DNA from: an uncultured Maribacter sp. | GTDB taxonomy: Bacteria > Bacteroidota > Bacteroidia > Flavobacteriales > Flavobacteriaceae | Assembly (NCBI RefSeq): GCF_947500985.1 | Contig: NZ_CANMTX010000001.1 | Coordinates: forward strand, 1 to 64,000 | Reading direction: 5' to 3' | Length of the DNA: 64,000 nucleotides | Shown: positions 28,740 to 37,425 of the stretch, piece after piece | Numbering within the stretch: position 1 is the first letter of the stretch | Layout: every line of letters begins with the position of its first letter | Translations under genes and position numbers: made by a program | Notes under the pieces: model-generated | What the model was told of the DNA's origin: nothing | Database searches by the model: none | Seen by the model: only the letters and a program-made list of their open reading frames with translations

Positions 28740-29279
28740 CTATTCTTCCGTAATGTAGGGTTTAGCAACTTCTGCAATCATACTTATCCATTTTGCTAGG
28801 GCGTGGTCATTATCGAATAGTCGCTCATTTCTAAGATATGTTTTGAATACCGTTTTGTTAATTTCTAATTTAATGAAATAGCCGTAGCTGTGTGAAATTG
28901 ATAAAGTAGGTTTTGAAATAGGACTTGAAATGTCTTTTATTTTTTCAAAATAGTAAACCAGTATTTTGGAGAATTCTGAACATTCTTTACGGTCAAATTC
29001 TTTAACACTGTTTTTATTATCATTTTTTATTGCTTTAACATAGCTTTTTGCTTCCTCCGTCCAAAAAAATAGTTTGGTGGAATCGTGACCTCGTCCATTA
29101 TCAAAAAGATAGTAAGCCTGCATTACAGTGTCTATCTTTTTTTCAGCAAGTTGAGCTTCAAATTCCGCAGCAACTTCGTCTATTTTGAAAGTATATTTTG
29201 GTTTTTTCCTTTGTCCGTATGTGACAAACGAAGCCACAAATAACACTAAGAATATCAGGTGTTGGACACTATTTTTCAT
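28740..29279 (-). CDS. Exported protein of unknown function
   Basis: 179 aa from the ATG at 29279, which starts a signal peptide (MKNSVQHLIFLVLFVASFVTYG); an in-frame ATG at 29291 adds four residues. The mature part is mixed alpha/beta and charged (KIDTVMQAYYLFDNGRGHD, KYTFKIDEVAAEFEAQLAE, HALAKWISMIAEVAK). I do not recognise the family. It lies in a decayed island and is preceded by the octamer ACGTTGGC, which also precedes the DUF3303 gene. Confidence 0.6.
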   Translation of the reverse strand: MKNSVQHLIFLVLFVASFVTYGQRKKPKYTFKIDEVAAEFEAQLAEKKIDTVMQAYYLFDNGRGHDSTKLFFWTEEAKSYVKAIKNDNKNSVKEFDRKECSEFSKILVYYFEKIKDISSPISKPTLSISHSYGYFIKLEINKTVFKTYLRNERLFDNDHALAKWISMIAEVAKPYITEE

Positions 29280-29286
29280 AATTGAT

Positions 29287-29323
29287 GCCAACGTTTAGTA
29301 TAAGATTAGTAGCGGATTAAAAC
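29287..29323 (-). repeat. Possible interspersed intergenic element
   Basis: GCCAACGT (29287-29294) recurs at 30244-30251. TAGTAGCGG...ATTAAAAC (29307-29323) is repeated in extended form at 29361-29382. The arrangement resembles repetitive intergenic elements of flavobacterial genomes, but genome-wide copies cannot be checked here. Confidence 0.35.
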
Positions 29324-29360
29324 TCATTTGCTTTCGGACAACAATATACTTAATTAAAAA

Positions 29361-29396
29361 TAATAGCGGTTTGGATTAAAACCCAAACCGCTATTA
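29361..29396. terminator. Strong hairpin between the GNAT remnant and the unknown exported protein
   Basis: TAATAGCGGTTTGG and CCAAACCGCTATTA form a perfect 14-bp stem with an 8-nt loop. On the minus strand it is followed by TTTTTAATT, so it can terminate transcription from the GNAT/DUF3303 side; the plus-strand side also carries a short T run. Confidence 0.7.
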
Positions 29397-29469
29397 CTTT
29401 TATACATCTTAAGTTTGATTCTCAGTAAATTGTTGATATAACTAGAAAGAACAAAAGAGAGAATTAAGG

Positions 29470-29964
29470 TTACTTTATACGGTGAAGCTTCAGACTTCGA
29501 CAACATTGATAATCCTCAATAGAATGTCCATTCGGGAACGAGTTTATAATAGATTCCATAATTTTAAATCCGTTTTTTAGATAAATGTCAATCGTATTTT
29601 GGTTTTGTTGATTAACAATTTTTTCAATTCCGTTATCCCTTGCAAATCCGTTAACATATTCCAATGCTATTATTCCGATTTTTAGTCCACGAAACGATTC
29701 CAAAATATAAATTTTACTCAAAATCAGTTTTTTATTTAGTTTTTGAATACATAAATATCTAACATTTCTACCGTTTAAATTTAAGAGAAGATAACTGAAA
29801 TGCTCATTATTAATTTGATTTTTAATTGCATTTTTCGATTAGAATTCCGTCAAAAAATAATCGGTATGTTCAGCAGGAATTATTGGGTCATAAACTTAGT
29901 GCAAAATCTCTTTTGCTAATTTTTCAATGATTTTAAATTCAGACGCATGGTTAGCTTTGTTCAT
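29470..29964 (-). pseudogene. GNAT acetyltransferase broken by two in-frame TAA codons
   Basis: One frame of 165 codons runs from ATG at 29964 to TAA at 29470 but contains TAA at 29896-29898 (codon 23) and 29839-29841 (codon 42). The translation flanking them is GNAT-like: KIIEKLAKEILH, stop, VYDPIIPAEHTDYFLTEF, stop, SKNAIKNQI. The acetyl-CoA-binding region LSKIYILESFRGLKIGIIAL and the C-terminal NTIDIYLKNGFKIMESI follow. The segment IEKIVNQQNQ looks a few residues shorter than the usual IEKIxLxVNxxN. Residual expression from the TTG at 29719-29721 would make only the last 83 residues. Non-functional as an acetyltransferase. Confidence 0.8.
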
Positions 29965-29986
29965 TTCAATTATTTTGTAAAGGCAC

Positions 29987-30223
29987 TTAATCTATTGGGA
30001 AGATTTCAAAATCTGTATATTCTTTCCAATTATTCGTCCATTCATCAAATAATTCAGGGTTATTTGTTTCCATAAGTTGGAAACAAATACTCTGTTCTTT
30101 ATTAACCCAAGAATTTAAATAGTAAAGACCCTCAGGAAGCATTCGTCCTTTCTTATTCCATAATTCATTATTTTTCTCAAGGCAATTAGGTTTGAATTTT
30201 TCAACAACCATAAATTTTTTCAT
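29987..30223 (-). CDS. DUF3303 family small protein
   Basis: 78 aa from the ATG at 30223 (MKKFMVVEKFKPN). An upstream ATG at 30286 would add 21 residues with no family similarity, so the shorter form is preferred. Features of the family: GRMLPEGLYYLNSWVN near 26-41, CFQLMETNNPELFDEW near 47-62 and an acidic end. The predicted fold is a small alpha/beta ferredoxin-like domain; function unknown. It sits 22 nt upstream of the broken GNAT gene and they probably formed one transcript. Confidence 0.75.
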   Translation of the reverse strand: MKKFMVVEKFKPNCLEKNNELWNKKGRMLPEGLYYLNSWVNKEQSICFQLMETNNPELFDEWTNNWKEYTDFEIFPID

Positions 30224-30603
30224 TATTCTCTGTTTTAATGTTTGCCAACGTACGGATATGTGTACAATTACATATATGATAAACACTAATCTAAAAGAAT
30301 TAATTTATCTATTTAGATAAATTTTAGCTCTATTTGTATTTCAAACATTTAAACTAAACTAAAACACCATTAAATTTTAGAATGCTAATTAGGCAAAAAC
30401 CAAACGTGTAAATTAAATGTTAATTTATTATTATGAGAAAGCATTTTTAGAGGTGCTTCTACTAAGAATAATCAAATATTCATAGTCTAAAATTGAAAGA
30501 ATTGTAAAATTTATTAAATAATTCTCAATTATGTCTATAAAACTTAAATATATTACTTAGAATAGAAAGGGATTGTTGATGAATCCACTAAATTCTTTAT
30601 TTC
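30224..30603. other. Divergent AT-rich spacer before Sus locus B
   Basis: No gene. It contains GCCAACGT (30244-30251) and a 10-bp inverted repeat AATTTATCTA/TAGATAAATT (30302-30323, 2-nt spacer). No TAnnTTTG box was found in front of the sigma-factor gene. Confidence 0.4.
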
Positions 30604-31245
30604 ATGCAAAAACATAGTAAACTTGGTTTAGCCGTAAATTCTGATTTTGGTGTGCAAGATGAAGAAGATAAAGAGTCGGGCGCAAATAAGAAAAAGGTTT
30701 TTGTTGTTAAGAATACAGAAACCCATGTTTGGAAAAAGTTAATAGATGGTGATGAGTCTGCTCTTGGCGATTTATACAACATATATATAGACTGTTTATT
30801 TAGCTATGGTATAAATTGTATAAAAGATCGAACTTATGTAATGGATTGTATTCACGATCTTTTTGTTGATTTATACAAATACCGCGAGAATTTATCAATG
30901 ACCGATAATGTGAAGTTCTATTTATTTAAATGCTTAAAGAGAAAGATTAATAGAAAGTATACTACTAAAACGGTATCTATTACAGATGAATACCAATATT
31001 CATTAGACCAACAGACAAGAAATTATACTACTTCTTATGAAGAAGAAATTATTCAAAAAGAACTTGTAACCGAAAAACGTATGATTTTGGCAGCAGCCTT
31101 AGATTCGTTAACCAAAAAACAAAGAAAAGGTTTGTTTTTAAGGTTTAATCAAGATCGCAGTTATGAAGAAATTTCTGAAATAATGGATGTGTCAGTGCAA
31201 ACAGCTAGAACTATAATATATAGGGCTTTGAAGGCATTAAGGTAG
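30604..31245 (+). CDS. ECF-type RNA polymerase sigma factor (Bacteroidota FecI-like)
   Basis: 213 aa. Sigma region 2 is at about 43-115 (WKKLIDGDESALGDLYNIYI, DCIHDLFVDLYKYRENL) and region 4 at about 155-212 (ALDSLTKKQRKGLFLRFNQD, YEEISEIMDVSVQTARTIIY, RALKAL), the helix-turn-helix that contacts the -35 element. An N-terminal extension of 35 charged residues is poorly conserved, so translation could start later. FecR (anti-sigma) follows after 99 nt and an STN-domain SusC after that, the standard trans-envelope signalling order. It probably activates the downstream susCD genes when ligand is bound. Confidence 0.92.
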   Translation: MQKHSKLGLAVNSDFGVQDEEDKESGANKKKVFVVKNTETHVWKKLIDGDESALGDLYNIYIDCLFSYGINCIKDRTYVMDCIHDLFVDLYKYRENLSMTDNVKFYLFKCLKRKINRKYTTKTVSITDEYQYSLDQQTRNYTTSYEEEIIQKELVTEKRMILAAALDSLTKKQRKGLFLRFNQDRSYEEISEIMDVSVQTARTIIYRALKALR

Positions 31246-31344
31246 TTTGTTAAATTAAATTGTCTATAAATTTAGAATTCCTTGCTTATTATTTTAGAGT
31301 GCTTTGATAGGTTTAAAAGCCTAACCAATAATTAATATTTAACT

Positions 31345-32409
31345 ATGGAAAAAATAAATCCGAATAATGTAAATTTTTCATCGATTACCGATGAGGAAAA
31401 TACGGATTTGAAAAAACGAATTTTTAATACTATTAAAAAGGATAAAAGAAGAAATAGAAATGTATGGTATAAAAGTTTAGCTGCAGCATGTTTTATTGGT
31501 TGTATAAGCCTTGGGTTTTATTACAACAACATGACTTCAGAAACAAATTCAATAACTGACTTTGTTAATTCTTCAACCATTGAAAATAATAACCCAACTT
31601 CAAATGAAGTAGTTCTTACTTTGGGTAAAGGCAACGATTTAAAAATTAAAGAAGACGTTGCTGCTATTAATTATTCTAAAAGCGGTAAAAATGTGACCAT
31701 AGGTAATGGTCAAACTTTTAATCAGAATATTGCTGATTCAGAAAAGGTTGTTTTCAATACATTAAGCGTTCCTTACGGTAAACGATCAACATTGACCCTT
31801 TCTGATGGAAGTAAAGTATGGTTGAACTCAGGTTCTAAATTAGTATACCCTATTGCCTTTCATGGAGATAAAAGAGAAGTATATATAGAGGGTGAAGCAA
31901 TTTTTGAGGTAACCCATAACAAAAAGAAACCCTTTTATGTTATTTCAGATACACAGGTGGTAGAAGTATTAGGTACTGTTTTTGGCGTCACAAATTATCC
32001 AGATGAAAACTCAACGAATACCATCCTTAAAAGTGGTAGTGTTCAAATAAGTTATCAAAATATGAAGACAGCTTCTACTCATTCAGATAAGATGAAGATT
32101 TCTCCTGGTACTAAAGCTAGTTATGACAAAAACACCAAAAGTATTGTTTCTGAGAAAGTTGATGTTGATAATTACTTTTCATGGAAAGATGGCTTTCTCA
32201 TATTCAAGAATAACGATATGAAATTTATAATGAAAAGAATATCACGATACTATAATGTAGAAATAGCCATACAAAATGAAAAATTGGCTACAGAAACTTT
32301 CTCTGGCTATCTTGATTTGAATGAAGATATACTTTCTGTGATAAACAGCATAAGAGAAAGTACTAATATGGAATTTTCAAAAACTGATAATAAAATAATA
32401 ATCAAATAA
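31345..32409 (+). CDS. FecR family anti-sigma/transmembrane regulator
   Basis: 354 aa. A short cytoplasmic N-terminus (1-40) is followed by one transmembrane helix at about 43-60 (KSLAAACFIGCISLGFYY). The periplasmic FecR domain is at about 145-240 (VPYGKRSTLTLSDGSKVWLN, GSKLVYPIAF, REVYIEGEAIFEVTHNKKKP, VLGTVFGVTNYPD), then a C-terminal DUF4974 secretin-like domain about 280-354 (DGFLIFKNNDMKFIMKRISR). It holds the adjacent ECF sigma factor and releases it upon a signal from the STN domain of the cognate SusC. The pairing is inferred from gene order. Confidence 0.93.
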   Translation: MEKINPNNVNFSSITDEENTDLKKRIFNTIKKDKRRNRNVWYKSLAAACFIGCISLGFYYNNMTSETNSITDFVNSSTIENNNPTSNEVVLTLGKGNDLKIKEDVAAINYSKSGKNVTIGNGQTFNQNIADSEKVVFNTLSVPYGKRSTLTLSDGSKVWLNSGSKLVYPIAFHGDKREVYIEGEAIFEVTHNKKKPFYVISDTQVVEVLGTVFGVTNYPDENSTNTILKSGSVQISYQNMKTASTHSDKMKISPGTKASYDKNTKSIVSEKVDVDNYFSWKDGFLIFKNNDMKFIMKRISRYYNVEIAIQNEKLATETFSGYLDLNEDILSVINSIRESTNMEFSKTDNKIIIK

Positions 32410-32460
32410 TCTTTTCGCCAATGAAATAAAACTGAATAATTTTTTTTGAAGTAGCAATAA

Positions 32461-32538
32461 ATAAAAAAGCCAGAAGATGTTCCCGCATCTTCCGGCAATT
32501 AATATCAATATTGCTGTTTTACAGCAACATTAAATAAC
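32461..32538 (-). ncRNA. Candidate cis-antisense sRNA opposite the susC leader (DonS-like)
   Basis: On the minus strand a -7 box TATTTTTG (32544-32551) is preceded by TTG at 32573-32575 with 21-nt spacing, giving an expected start near 32538. A short hairpin TTGCTGT/ACAGCAA (32511-32527) follows, then an intrinsic terminator at 32469-32496 with a T-rich tail ending near 32461. The RNA would be about 78 nt and complementary to the 5' leader of the susC mRNA. Antisense sRNAs in this exact place, between anti-sigma and susC genes, are known in Bacteroides fragilis (the DonS type), where they repress the uptake genes. No expression evidence here. Confidence 0.42.
32469..32496 (-). terminator. Minus-strand intrinsic terminator between fecR and susC
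   Basis: On the minus strand GCCGGAAGATG and CATCTTCTGGC pair (11 bp including one G-U) around a 6-nt loop and are followed by TTTTTTATTTATT. On the plus strand the same stem has an A-C mismatch and no T-tract, so the element is oriented against the flanking genes. Confidence 0.7.
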
Positions 32539-32543
32539 CAACA

Positions 32544-32575
32544 CAAAAATATGAAAAATATCATACCAGTCGCAA
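32544..32575 (-). promoter_or_regulatory. Candidate antisense promoter at the susC start
   Basis: TATTTTTG (32544-32551, minus strand) with TTG at 32573-32575, spacing 21 nt. The -7 box overlaps the susC start codon region, where A-rich sequence is common, so a chance match cannot be excluded. Confidence 0.35.
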
Positions 32576-35500
32576 TTCTAACGATTATGAGAATATTTCT
32601 ACTATTTATCGGTATAGGACTATCATCTGTTTACGCTAACTCTGTATTTGCTCAAAATAAAATAGAGATAGACGTAAAGAATATCTCTGTCGAAGAATTT
32701 TTCGAAGAAATTCAAAAATCAAGTGAATATGTTTTTTTTTACAAGGACAATGTTTTAAATACAAGTAAGAAAATTTCGTTAAAGCTGAAAAATGCTAAAA
32801 TGAATACCGTTTTAGAAAAAGCTTTTTCTAATACCGATTTGAGTTATAAAATAATTGGAAATCAGGTAGTTGTAAAAAAATCACCTCTAAGCTCAACAAT
32901 AGATTATTCTTTAAGTTCTAAAACAGTTTTTCAAACTACAATTAGCGGAACAATTACCGATGCTGGTGGACAACCGTTGCCAGGGGTAAATGTTTTAATT
33001 AAAGGAACTACCGTAGGTACCCAATCAGACTTTGATGGTAATTATACTGTTGATATGGCTAACGGTACCGTTTTGGTCTTTTCTTATATAGGTATGCTTA
33101 CTAAAGAAGTCTCTATTAACGATAGAACAACAGTTAACGTTGTACTTCAAGAAGATGTAGCTTCTTTAGATGAAGTAGTTGTTGTGGCCTATGGTACGCA
33201 AACAAAAGAATCTTTAACAGGTTCTGTAGGAGTAGTAAAAAGTGAAACTTTTGAACAAGCACCTGTTTCTAGTTTCGAGCAAGCATTAAGAGGTAGTACT
33301 GCAGGTTTGCAGGCAAGTGCGGTAGATGGTGCTCCAGGTGGAAATACACAAGTTAGAATAAGGGGTATAGGTTCTATATCAGCTTCTAGTGAGCCATTGT
33401 ATGTTATAGATGGTATTCCAATACAAAATGGTAGTATTGGTACCATAGATAATGGAGGAAGTAGTACCAATGTTATGGCGTCGATTAACCCAAATGATAT
33501 TGAATCTATTTCAGTATTAAAAGATGCATCTTCAACTGCAATTTATGGGTCTAGAGGAGCAAATGGTGTTATTCTAATTACTACAAAATCAGGAAAGTCT
33601 GGTAAGGCTAACATTACCTTAAAAACATTAACAGGCTTTAATTCACAAGCATACAATAAGATTTTAAAACCATTGAATGCTGCAGAGTATACAGAACTTT
33701 TTCTTGAAGGTTATGTTAATGGTGGAGATACAGCAGCGGAAGCGCAAGCTAGATTTGATGCTACTTTTCAACAATTGATTGATCCTTCAACTGGAGAACC
33801 TACTGATACCAATTGGTTAGATGCAATTACTAGAACGGGAATAACTCAAAGTTATGATTTAAGTGCTAGTGGTGGTACCGACAATTTAAAGTACTTTTTC
33901 TCAGGGGGGTATTATGACCAAGAGAACTATATTATAGGATCTGGTTTCAAAAGGTTGAGTGCTAGAAGTAATATAGAGTTTAAAGCAACAGATTATTTAA
34001 CAATTTCCAATAACATATCGGTTTCTAACAGTACTACTAATACCTTTTTTGATGGCGGGTCTTTCAATAATCCCTTTAAAAACTCTTTGGAACTATCGCC
34101 ATTAATTCCTATTTATGATGAAGAAGGAAGATTTAATGGAGAACATGCCAACTATTTTCCTTTGGGAGGTGCTAACCCAGTAGGTTCTTTAAGTGGTGAT
34201 GACCTTTGGGAAAATAAACAGTTTAGAGTTATCGATAATTTTGCGGTTTCTATTAAACCAGTGAAAAATTTGACATTTCGTTCACAATTAAACTTTGACC
34301 TTCTTACGTTAACCGAATCGCAATATCAAAATCCAAGATATGGTGGCGGAAGAAATTCTGGGGGTATTGGTTACGAGGCTAATACGTCACTTAGAACCTT
34401 TGTAGGTACGCAAACAGCAGATTATAATTTTGCTTTAGGCGATAACCATAATTTTAATGTTTTAGCAGGTTTTGAAGCTCAAGAAACTGTTAATGAGTCT
34501 TTTAGTGCTTCAGGAACGCAATTTCCTAACCAAAGTTTAAGAACATTAAATAGTGCATCGGCAGAGTTTGCCATTAGTGGGTCAAAATCGGAGTATACCT
34601 TTGTTTCTGCCTTTTCTAGGTTAAATTATAACTACGATGGAAAATATTTTCTTTCAGGTAGTTTAAGAAGAGACGGGTCTTCTAGATTTGGTGCTGATAA
34701 TAGATGGGGTACCTTTTATTCTTTTGGTGGTAGTTGGGTTGCTAGTAGAGAATCTTTTTTACAGGATGTTTCCTTTTTAGATTTACTTAAAGTTAGAAGT
34801 TCTTGGGGTGTAACAGGTAATGCTGCCATTGGTAATTTCCCTTCACAAGGGCTTTACGTTTTTGGTCAAGATTATGACGGTAATCCAGGTGGTAGTCCAA
34901 GCCAAATTGCTAATCCTGATCTTACTTGGGAGAGTCAGCAGAATTTTAACGTAGGTGTAGATTTTGGTCTATTCTCAAAAATTAGCGGTACAGTTGAATA
35001 TTTTGAACGTATTTCTTCAGACCTAATTTTAAATGTGCCTATTACCTTGACTTCAGGATTCTCTTCGTTGACCCAAAACTTTGGTGAAATGAAAAACTCA
35101 GGATTGGAAATCTCAATGAATGCAGATATCATCGACAAAGAAGACTTTAGTTGGAATGTTGGGTTTAATACCACATTTCTAAAGAATGAAATCACAGAAC
35201 TTACAGACGATTTTACAGACGGTGCGTATAGAAGACAAGAAGGTGAAGATTTTCAATCTTTCTATTTATATAGCTGGGCTGGAGTGAACCAAGAAAATGG
35301 TGATCCACAATGGTATACAGATGCTTCAAAAACAACGATAACGAATGATATCAGTGATGCAGAACGCTTTTTAGACGATAAGTCTGCTACACCAGACTTT
35401 TTTGGAGGATTTAATACCATGTTCACTTACAAAGATTTAAGCCTTAGTGCCAATTTTATCTATTCTTCGGGTAATTATATTTTTGATTCTAGAGCAAGAG

Positions 35501-35889
35501 GTACATTAGGAGACGGAAGACTTACGCCAAGAAGTACAGCTGACTTTATTTATGATAACAGATGGCAACCTGGTTCAACAGATGCTTTAGTACCTCAGTT
35601 TGTTTGGGGTGGTCGTAATGGTAGTAATGAAGGAAACCAAACTAGATGGTTATATGATGGTAGTTATATTCGATTAAGAGATTTAACGGTTGCCTATAAT
35701 TTTACAGAAAAGATTACTTCGCTATTAGGTTTGAATTCTATGCGATTGTATGCTAGAGGAACTAATATCCTAACCTTTGTGAAAGAGGATATTCTGTACA
35801 TCGATCCAGAACAAGGTATTAATGGTAGTTACACAGGACAGACGCCGGCGGTGAAAACTGTATCCATTGGTTTAGATATTCAACTTTAA
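32551..35889 (+). CDS. SusC/RagA-type TonB-dependent transporter with STN signalling domain
   Basis: 1112 aa. Signal peptide about 1-35 (ending SVFAQN), STN domain 38-110 (IEIDVKNISVEEFFEEIQKS, NTVLEKAFSNTDLSYKI), carboxypeptidase-regulatory-like domain about 128-210 (ISGTITDAGGQPLPGVNV), TonB box DEVVVVAYGTQ near 209-219, plug to about 350 (QVRIRGIGSISASSEPLYV, VLKDASSTAIYGSRGANGV), then a beta-barrel. The STN domain indicates that the transporter signals ligand occupancy to the FecR protein encoded upstream. Partner of the SusD 3 nt downstream. The ligand is not known; neighbouring enzymes point to an amide or peptide rather than a glycan. Confidence 0.95.
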   Translation: MKNIIPVAILTIMRIFLLFIGIGLSSVYANSVFAQNKIEIDVKNISVEEFFEEIQKSSEYVFFYKDNVLNTSKKISLKLKNAKMNTVLEKAFSNTDLSYKIIGNQVVVKKSPLSSTIDYSLSSKTVFQTTISGTITDAGGQPLPGVNVLIKGTTVGTQSDFDGNYTVDMANGTVLVFSYIGMLTKEVSINDRTTVNVVLQEDVASLDEVVVVAYGTQTKESLTGSVGVVKSETFEQAPVSSFEQALRGSTAGLQASAVDGAPGGNTQVRIRGIGSISASSEPLYVIDGIPIQNGSIGTIDNGGSSTNVMASINPNDIESISVLKDASSTAIYGSRGANGVILITTKSGKSGKANITLKTLTGFNSQAYNKILKPLNAAEYTELFLEGYVNGGDTAAEAQARFDATFQQLIDPSTGEPTDTNWLDAITRTGITQSYDLSASGGTDNLKYFFSGGYYDQENYIIGSGFKRLSARSNIEFKATDYLTISNNISVSNSTTNTFFDGGSFNNPFKNSLELSPLIPIYDEEGRFNGEHANYFPLGGANPVGSLSGDDLWENKQFRVIDNFAVSIKPVKNLTFRSQLNFDLLTLTESQYQNPRYGGGRNSGGIGYEANTSLRTFVGTQTADYNFALGDNHNFNVLAGFEAQETVNESFSASGTQFPNQSLRTLNSASAEFAISGSKSEYTFVSAFSRLNYNYDGKYFLSGSLRRDGSSRFGADNRWGTFYSFGGSWVASRESFLQDVSFLDLLKVRSSWGVTGNAAIGNFPSQGLYVFGQDYDGNPGGSPSQIANPDLTWESQQNFNVGVDFGLFSKISGTVEYFERISSDLILNVPITLTSGFSSLTQNFGEMKNSGLEISMNADIIDKEDFSWNVGFNTTFLKNEITELTDDFTDGAYRRQEGEDFQSFYLYSWAGVNQENGDPQWYTDASKTTITNDISDAERFLDDKSATPDFFGGFNTMFTYKDLSLSANFIYSSGNYIFDSRARGTLGDGRLTPRSTADFIYDNRWQPGSTDALVPQFVWGGRNGSNEGNQTRWLYDGSYIRLRDLTVAYNFTEKITSLLGLNSMRLYARGTNILTFVKEDILYIDPEQGINGSYTGQTPAVKTVSIGLDIQL

Positions 35890-35892
35890 AAG

Positions 35893-37305
35893 ATGAAAAA
35901 CATGAAAACATATAAAATATTTATATTAACGATATTGGCTGGACTCGTATTATCTTGTTCAGAATCTTATTTAGAACTAACTCCGCAACAATCTGTTTCG
36001 GATACCGAGGCCTTATTGGACCTTGATGGTTATGAATCTTCTATTACCGGCATATATAATAAATTGTCTGGTTCAGAATATTATGGGCGTTACATGATTA
36101 TGATTCCTGATGTTTTGGCTGATGACGTAAAACAAAATGGTCAAGCAAACAGAGTTGTAGATTATGCCGAACATATTCAAAGAGTATCTGATGGACAGGC
36201 ACAAGCGCTTTGGGGTAGTGCTTATGAAGGAATTAACGCTGCTAATGCCATCATCAATTCAGAAACGATTTTGGCAGATGCCATTTTAGATGATCAAAAC
36301 CATATCATCGGTGAAGCTTATGCGCTAAGGGGTTTGATGTATTTTGATTTAGTACGCATGTTTGCTCAGCAATATAAATTTACTACAGGTGCTAGTCATC
36401 CAGGAGTCCCTATTGTGTTAAATTTCGATTTGGATAATGAACCATCAAGAAGTACCGTAGCAGAAGTATATGAACAAATTATTTCTGATATGACTACCGG
36501 TATTTCTTTTATGAATGACAACTCTAGAAGTGGTAATTCAAATACTTTGTCACCTACATCTATTAGGGCATTATTAGCAAAAGTTTATCTTTTTCAAGAA
36601 GATTGGCCGAATGCAGAAGCAATGTCTTCAAGTGTTATAGAATCAGGTGATTATAGTTTAATTTCCAATGATAATTATTATGATTTATGGACTACGGATA
36701 ATAGCTCTGAGTCTATTTTTGAAATATCGATGACCGAAACAGATAATGTTGGAGGTAATGGTATTGCAGGTCTTTATCTACAAGCAGGTTTTGGTGATTA
36801 TCTTCCTTCAAATGATGTAGCTGATCTTTACCCTGAGAATGATGCTCGTTTAAGCACTTTTGAAGTAGATACTTTATTAACTGGTGAATTTGCACCAAAT
36901 AGGATGATCAAATATCCAGATATCAATGGTTTTGATAATGTAAAGGTTGTTAGACTGGCAGAAATGTATTTGATACGTGCAGAAGCTAGAGCGGAAATAG
37001 GTACTGATATAGCTGGTGCGCAAGATGATTTAGACATGGTACGCCAACGTGCCATTGCAGACGAGCCGGATAATTCAGATTCTGGCGATGCTCTTAGCGA
37101 TGCTATTTTCTTGGAACGCAGATTAGAGTTGGCTTTTGAAGGTCAACGACTATGGGATTTAATGCGTAATAAAATGGATATTGTAAGAACAAACTGTACG
37201 GCACAAATCTGTTTAATTCCTTATGGTGCAGATACGGTAATAATGCCAATACCTCAAGATGAGACAGATGTTAATCCTAACATTGAACAAAATCCTGGGT
37301 ATTAA
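35893..37305 (+). CDS. SusD/RagB family nutrient-binding lipoprotein
   Basis: 470 aa, lipobox LVLSC, so surface-exposed lipoprotein. Family hallmarks: SYLELTPQQSVSD after the signal, DGYESSITGIYNKLS, AYEGINAANAIIN, IIGEAYALRGLMYFDLVRMF with a TPR-like helical core, ALLAKVYLFQEDWPNAEAMS and the C-terminal FLERRLELAFEGQRLWDLMR and PIPQDETDVNPNIEQNPGY. It covers the SusC channel and binds the ligand. It belongs to the classical SusD type, unlike the SusD_2 protein of locus A. Confidence 0.95.
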   Translation: MKNMKTYKIFILTILAGLVLSCSESYLELTPQQSVSDTEALLDLDGYESSITGIYNKLSGSEYYGRYMIMIPDVLADDVKQNGQANRVVDYAEHIQRVSDGQAQALWGSAYEGINAANAIINSETILADAILDDQNHIIGEAYALRGLMYFDLVRMFAQQYKFTTGASHPGVPIVLNFDLDNEPSRSTVAEVYEQIISDMTTGISFMNDNSRSGNSNTLSPTSIRALLAKVYLFQEDWPNAEAMSSSVIESGDYSLISNDNYYDLWTTDNSSESIFEISMTETDNVGGNGIAGLYLQAGFGDYLPSNDVADLYPENDARLSTFEVDTLLTGEFAPNRMIKYPDINGFDNVKVVRLAEMYLIRAEARAEIGTDIAGAQDDLDMVRQRAIADEPDNSDSGDALSDAIFLERRLELAFEGQRLWDLMRNKMDIVRTNCTAQICLIPYGADTVIMPIPQDETDVNPNIEQNPGY

Positions 37306-37336
37306 TTAGTAAACTAATTTGTTTGTTAGTTTTTGA

Positions 37337-37369
37337 ACACATTGAGAGACTTCGTTTCTCTCAATGTGT
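37337..37369 (+). terminator. Hairpin terminator after susD of locus B
   Basis: ACACATTGAGAGA and TCTCTCAATGTGT form a perfect 13-bp stem with a 7-nt loop, followed by ACTTTTTT. It lies 31 nt past the SusD stop and before the enzyme genes, so transcription of the enzymes probably depends on read-through or another promoter. Confidence 0.82.
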
Positions 37370-37425
37370 ACTTTTTTACAGCATAAAAATATTGGATTTT
37401 TTTCACTTTAAAAATCAAGAAATAT

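Noticed and set aside
8411-29964. Genome-wide reassignment of TAA as a sense codon
   Set aside because: TAA in frame was seen in two small genes only, while TAA is the normal stop of many intact genes here (for example the ABC-F, SusC, SusD and MurA genes). Ordinary gene decay is simpler.
28675-30300. Insertion sequence or phage remnant
   Set aside because: No transposase, integrase or terminal inverted repeats with target duplication were seen; only small genes, a hairpin and short repeated tags.
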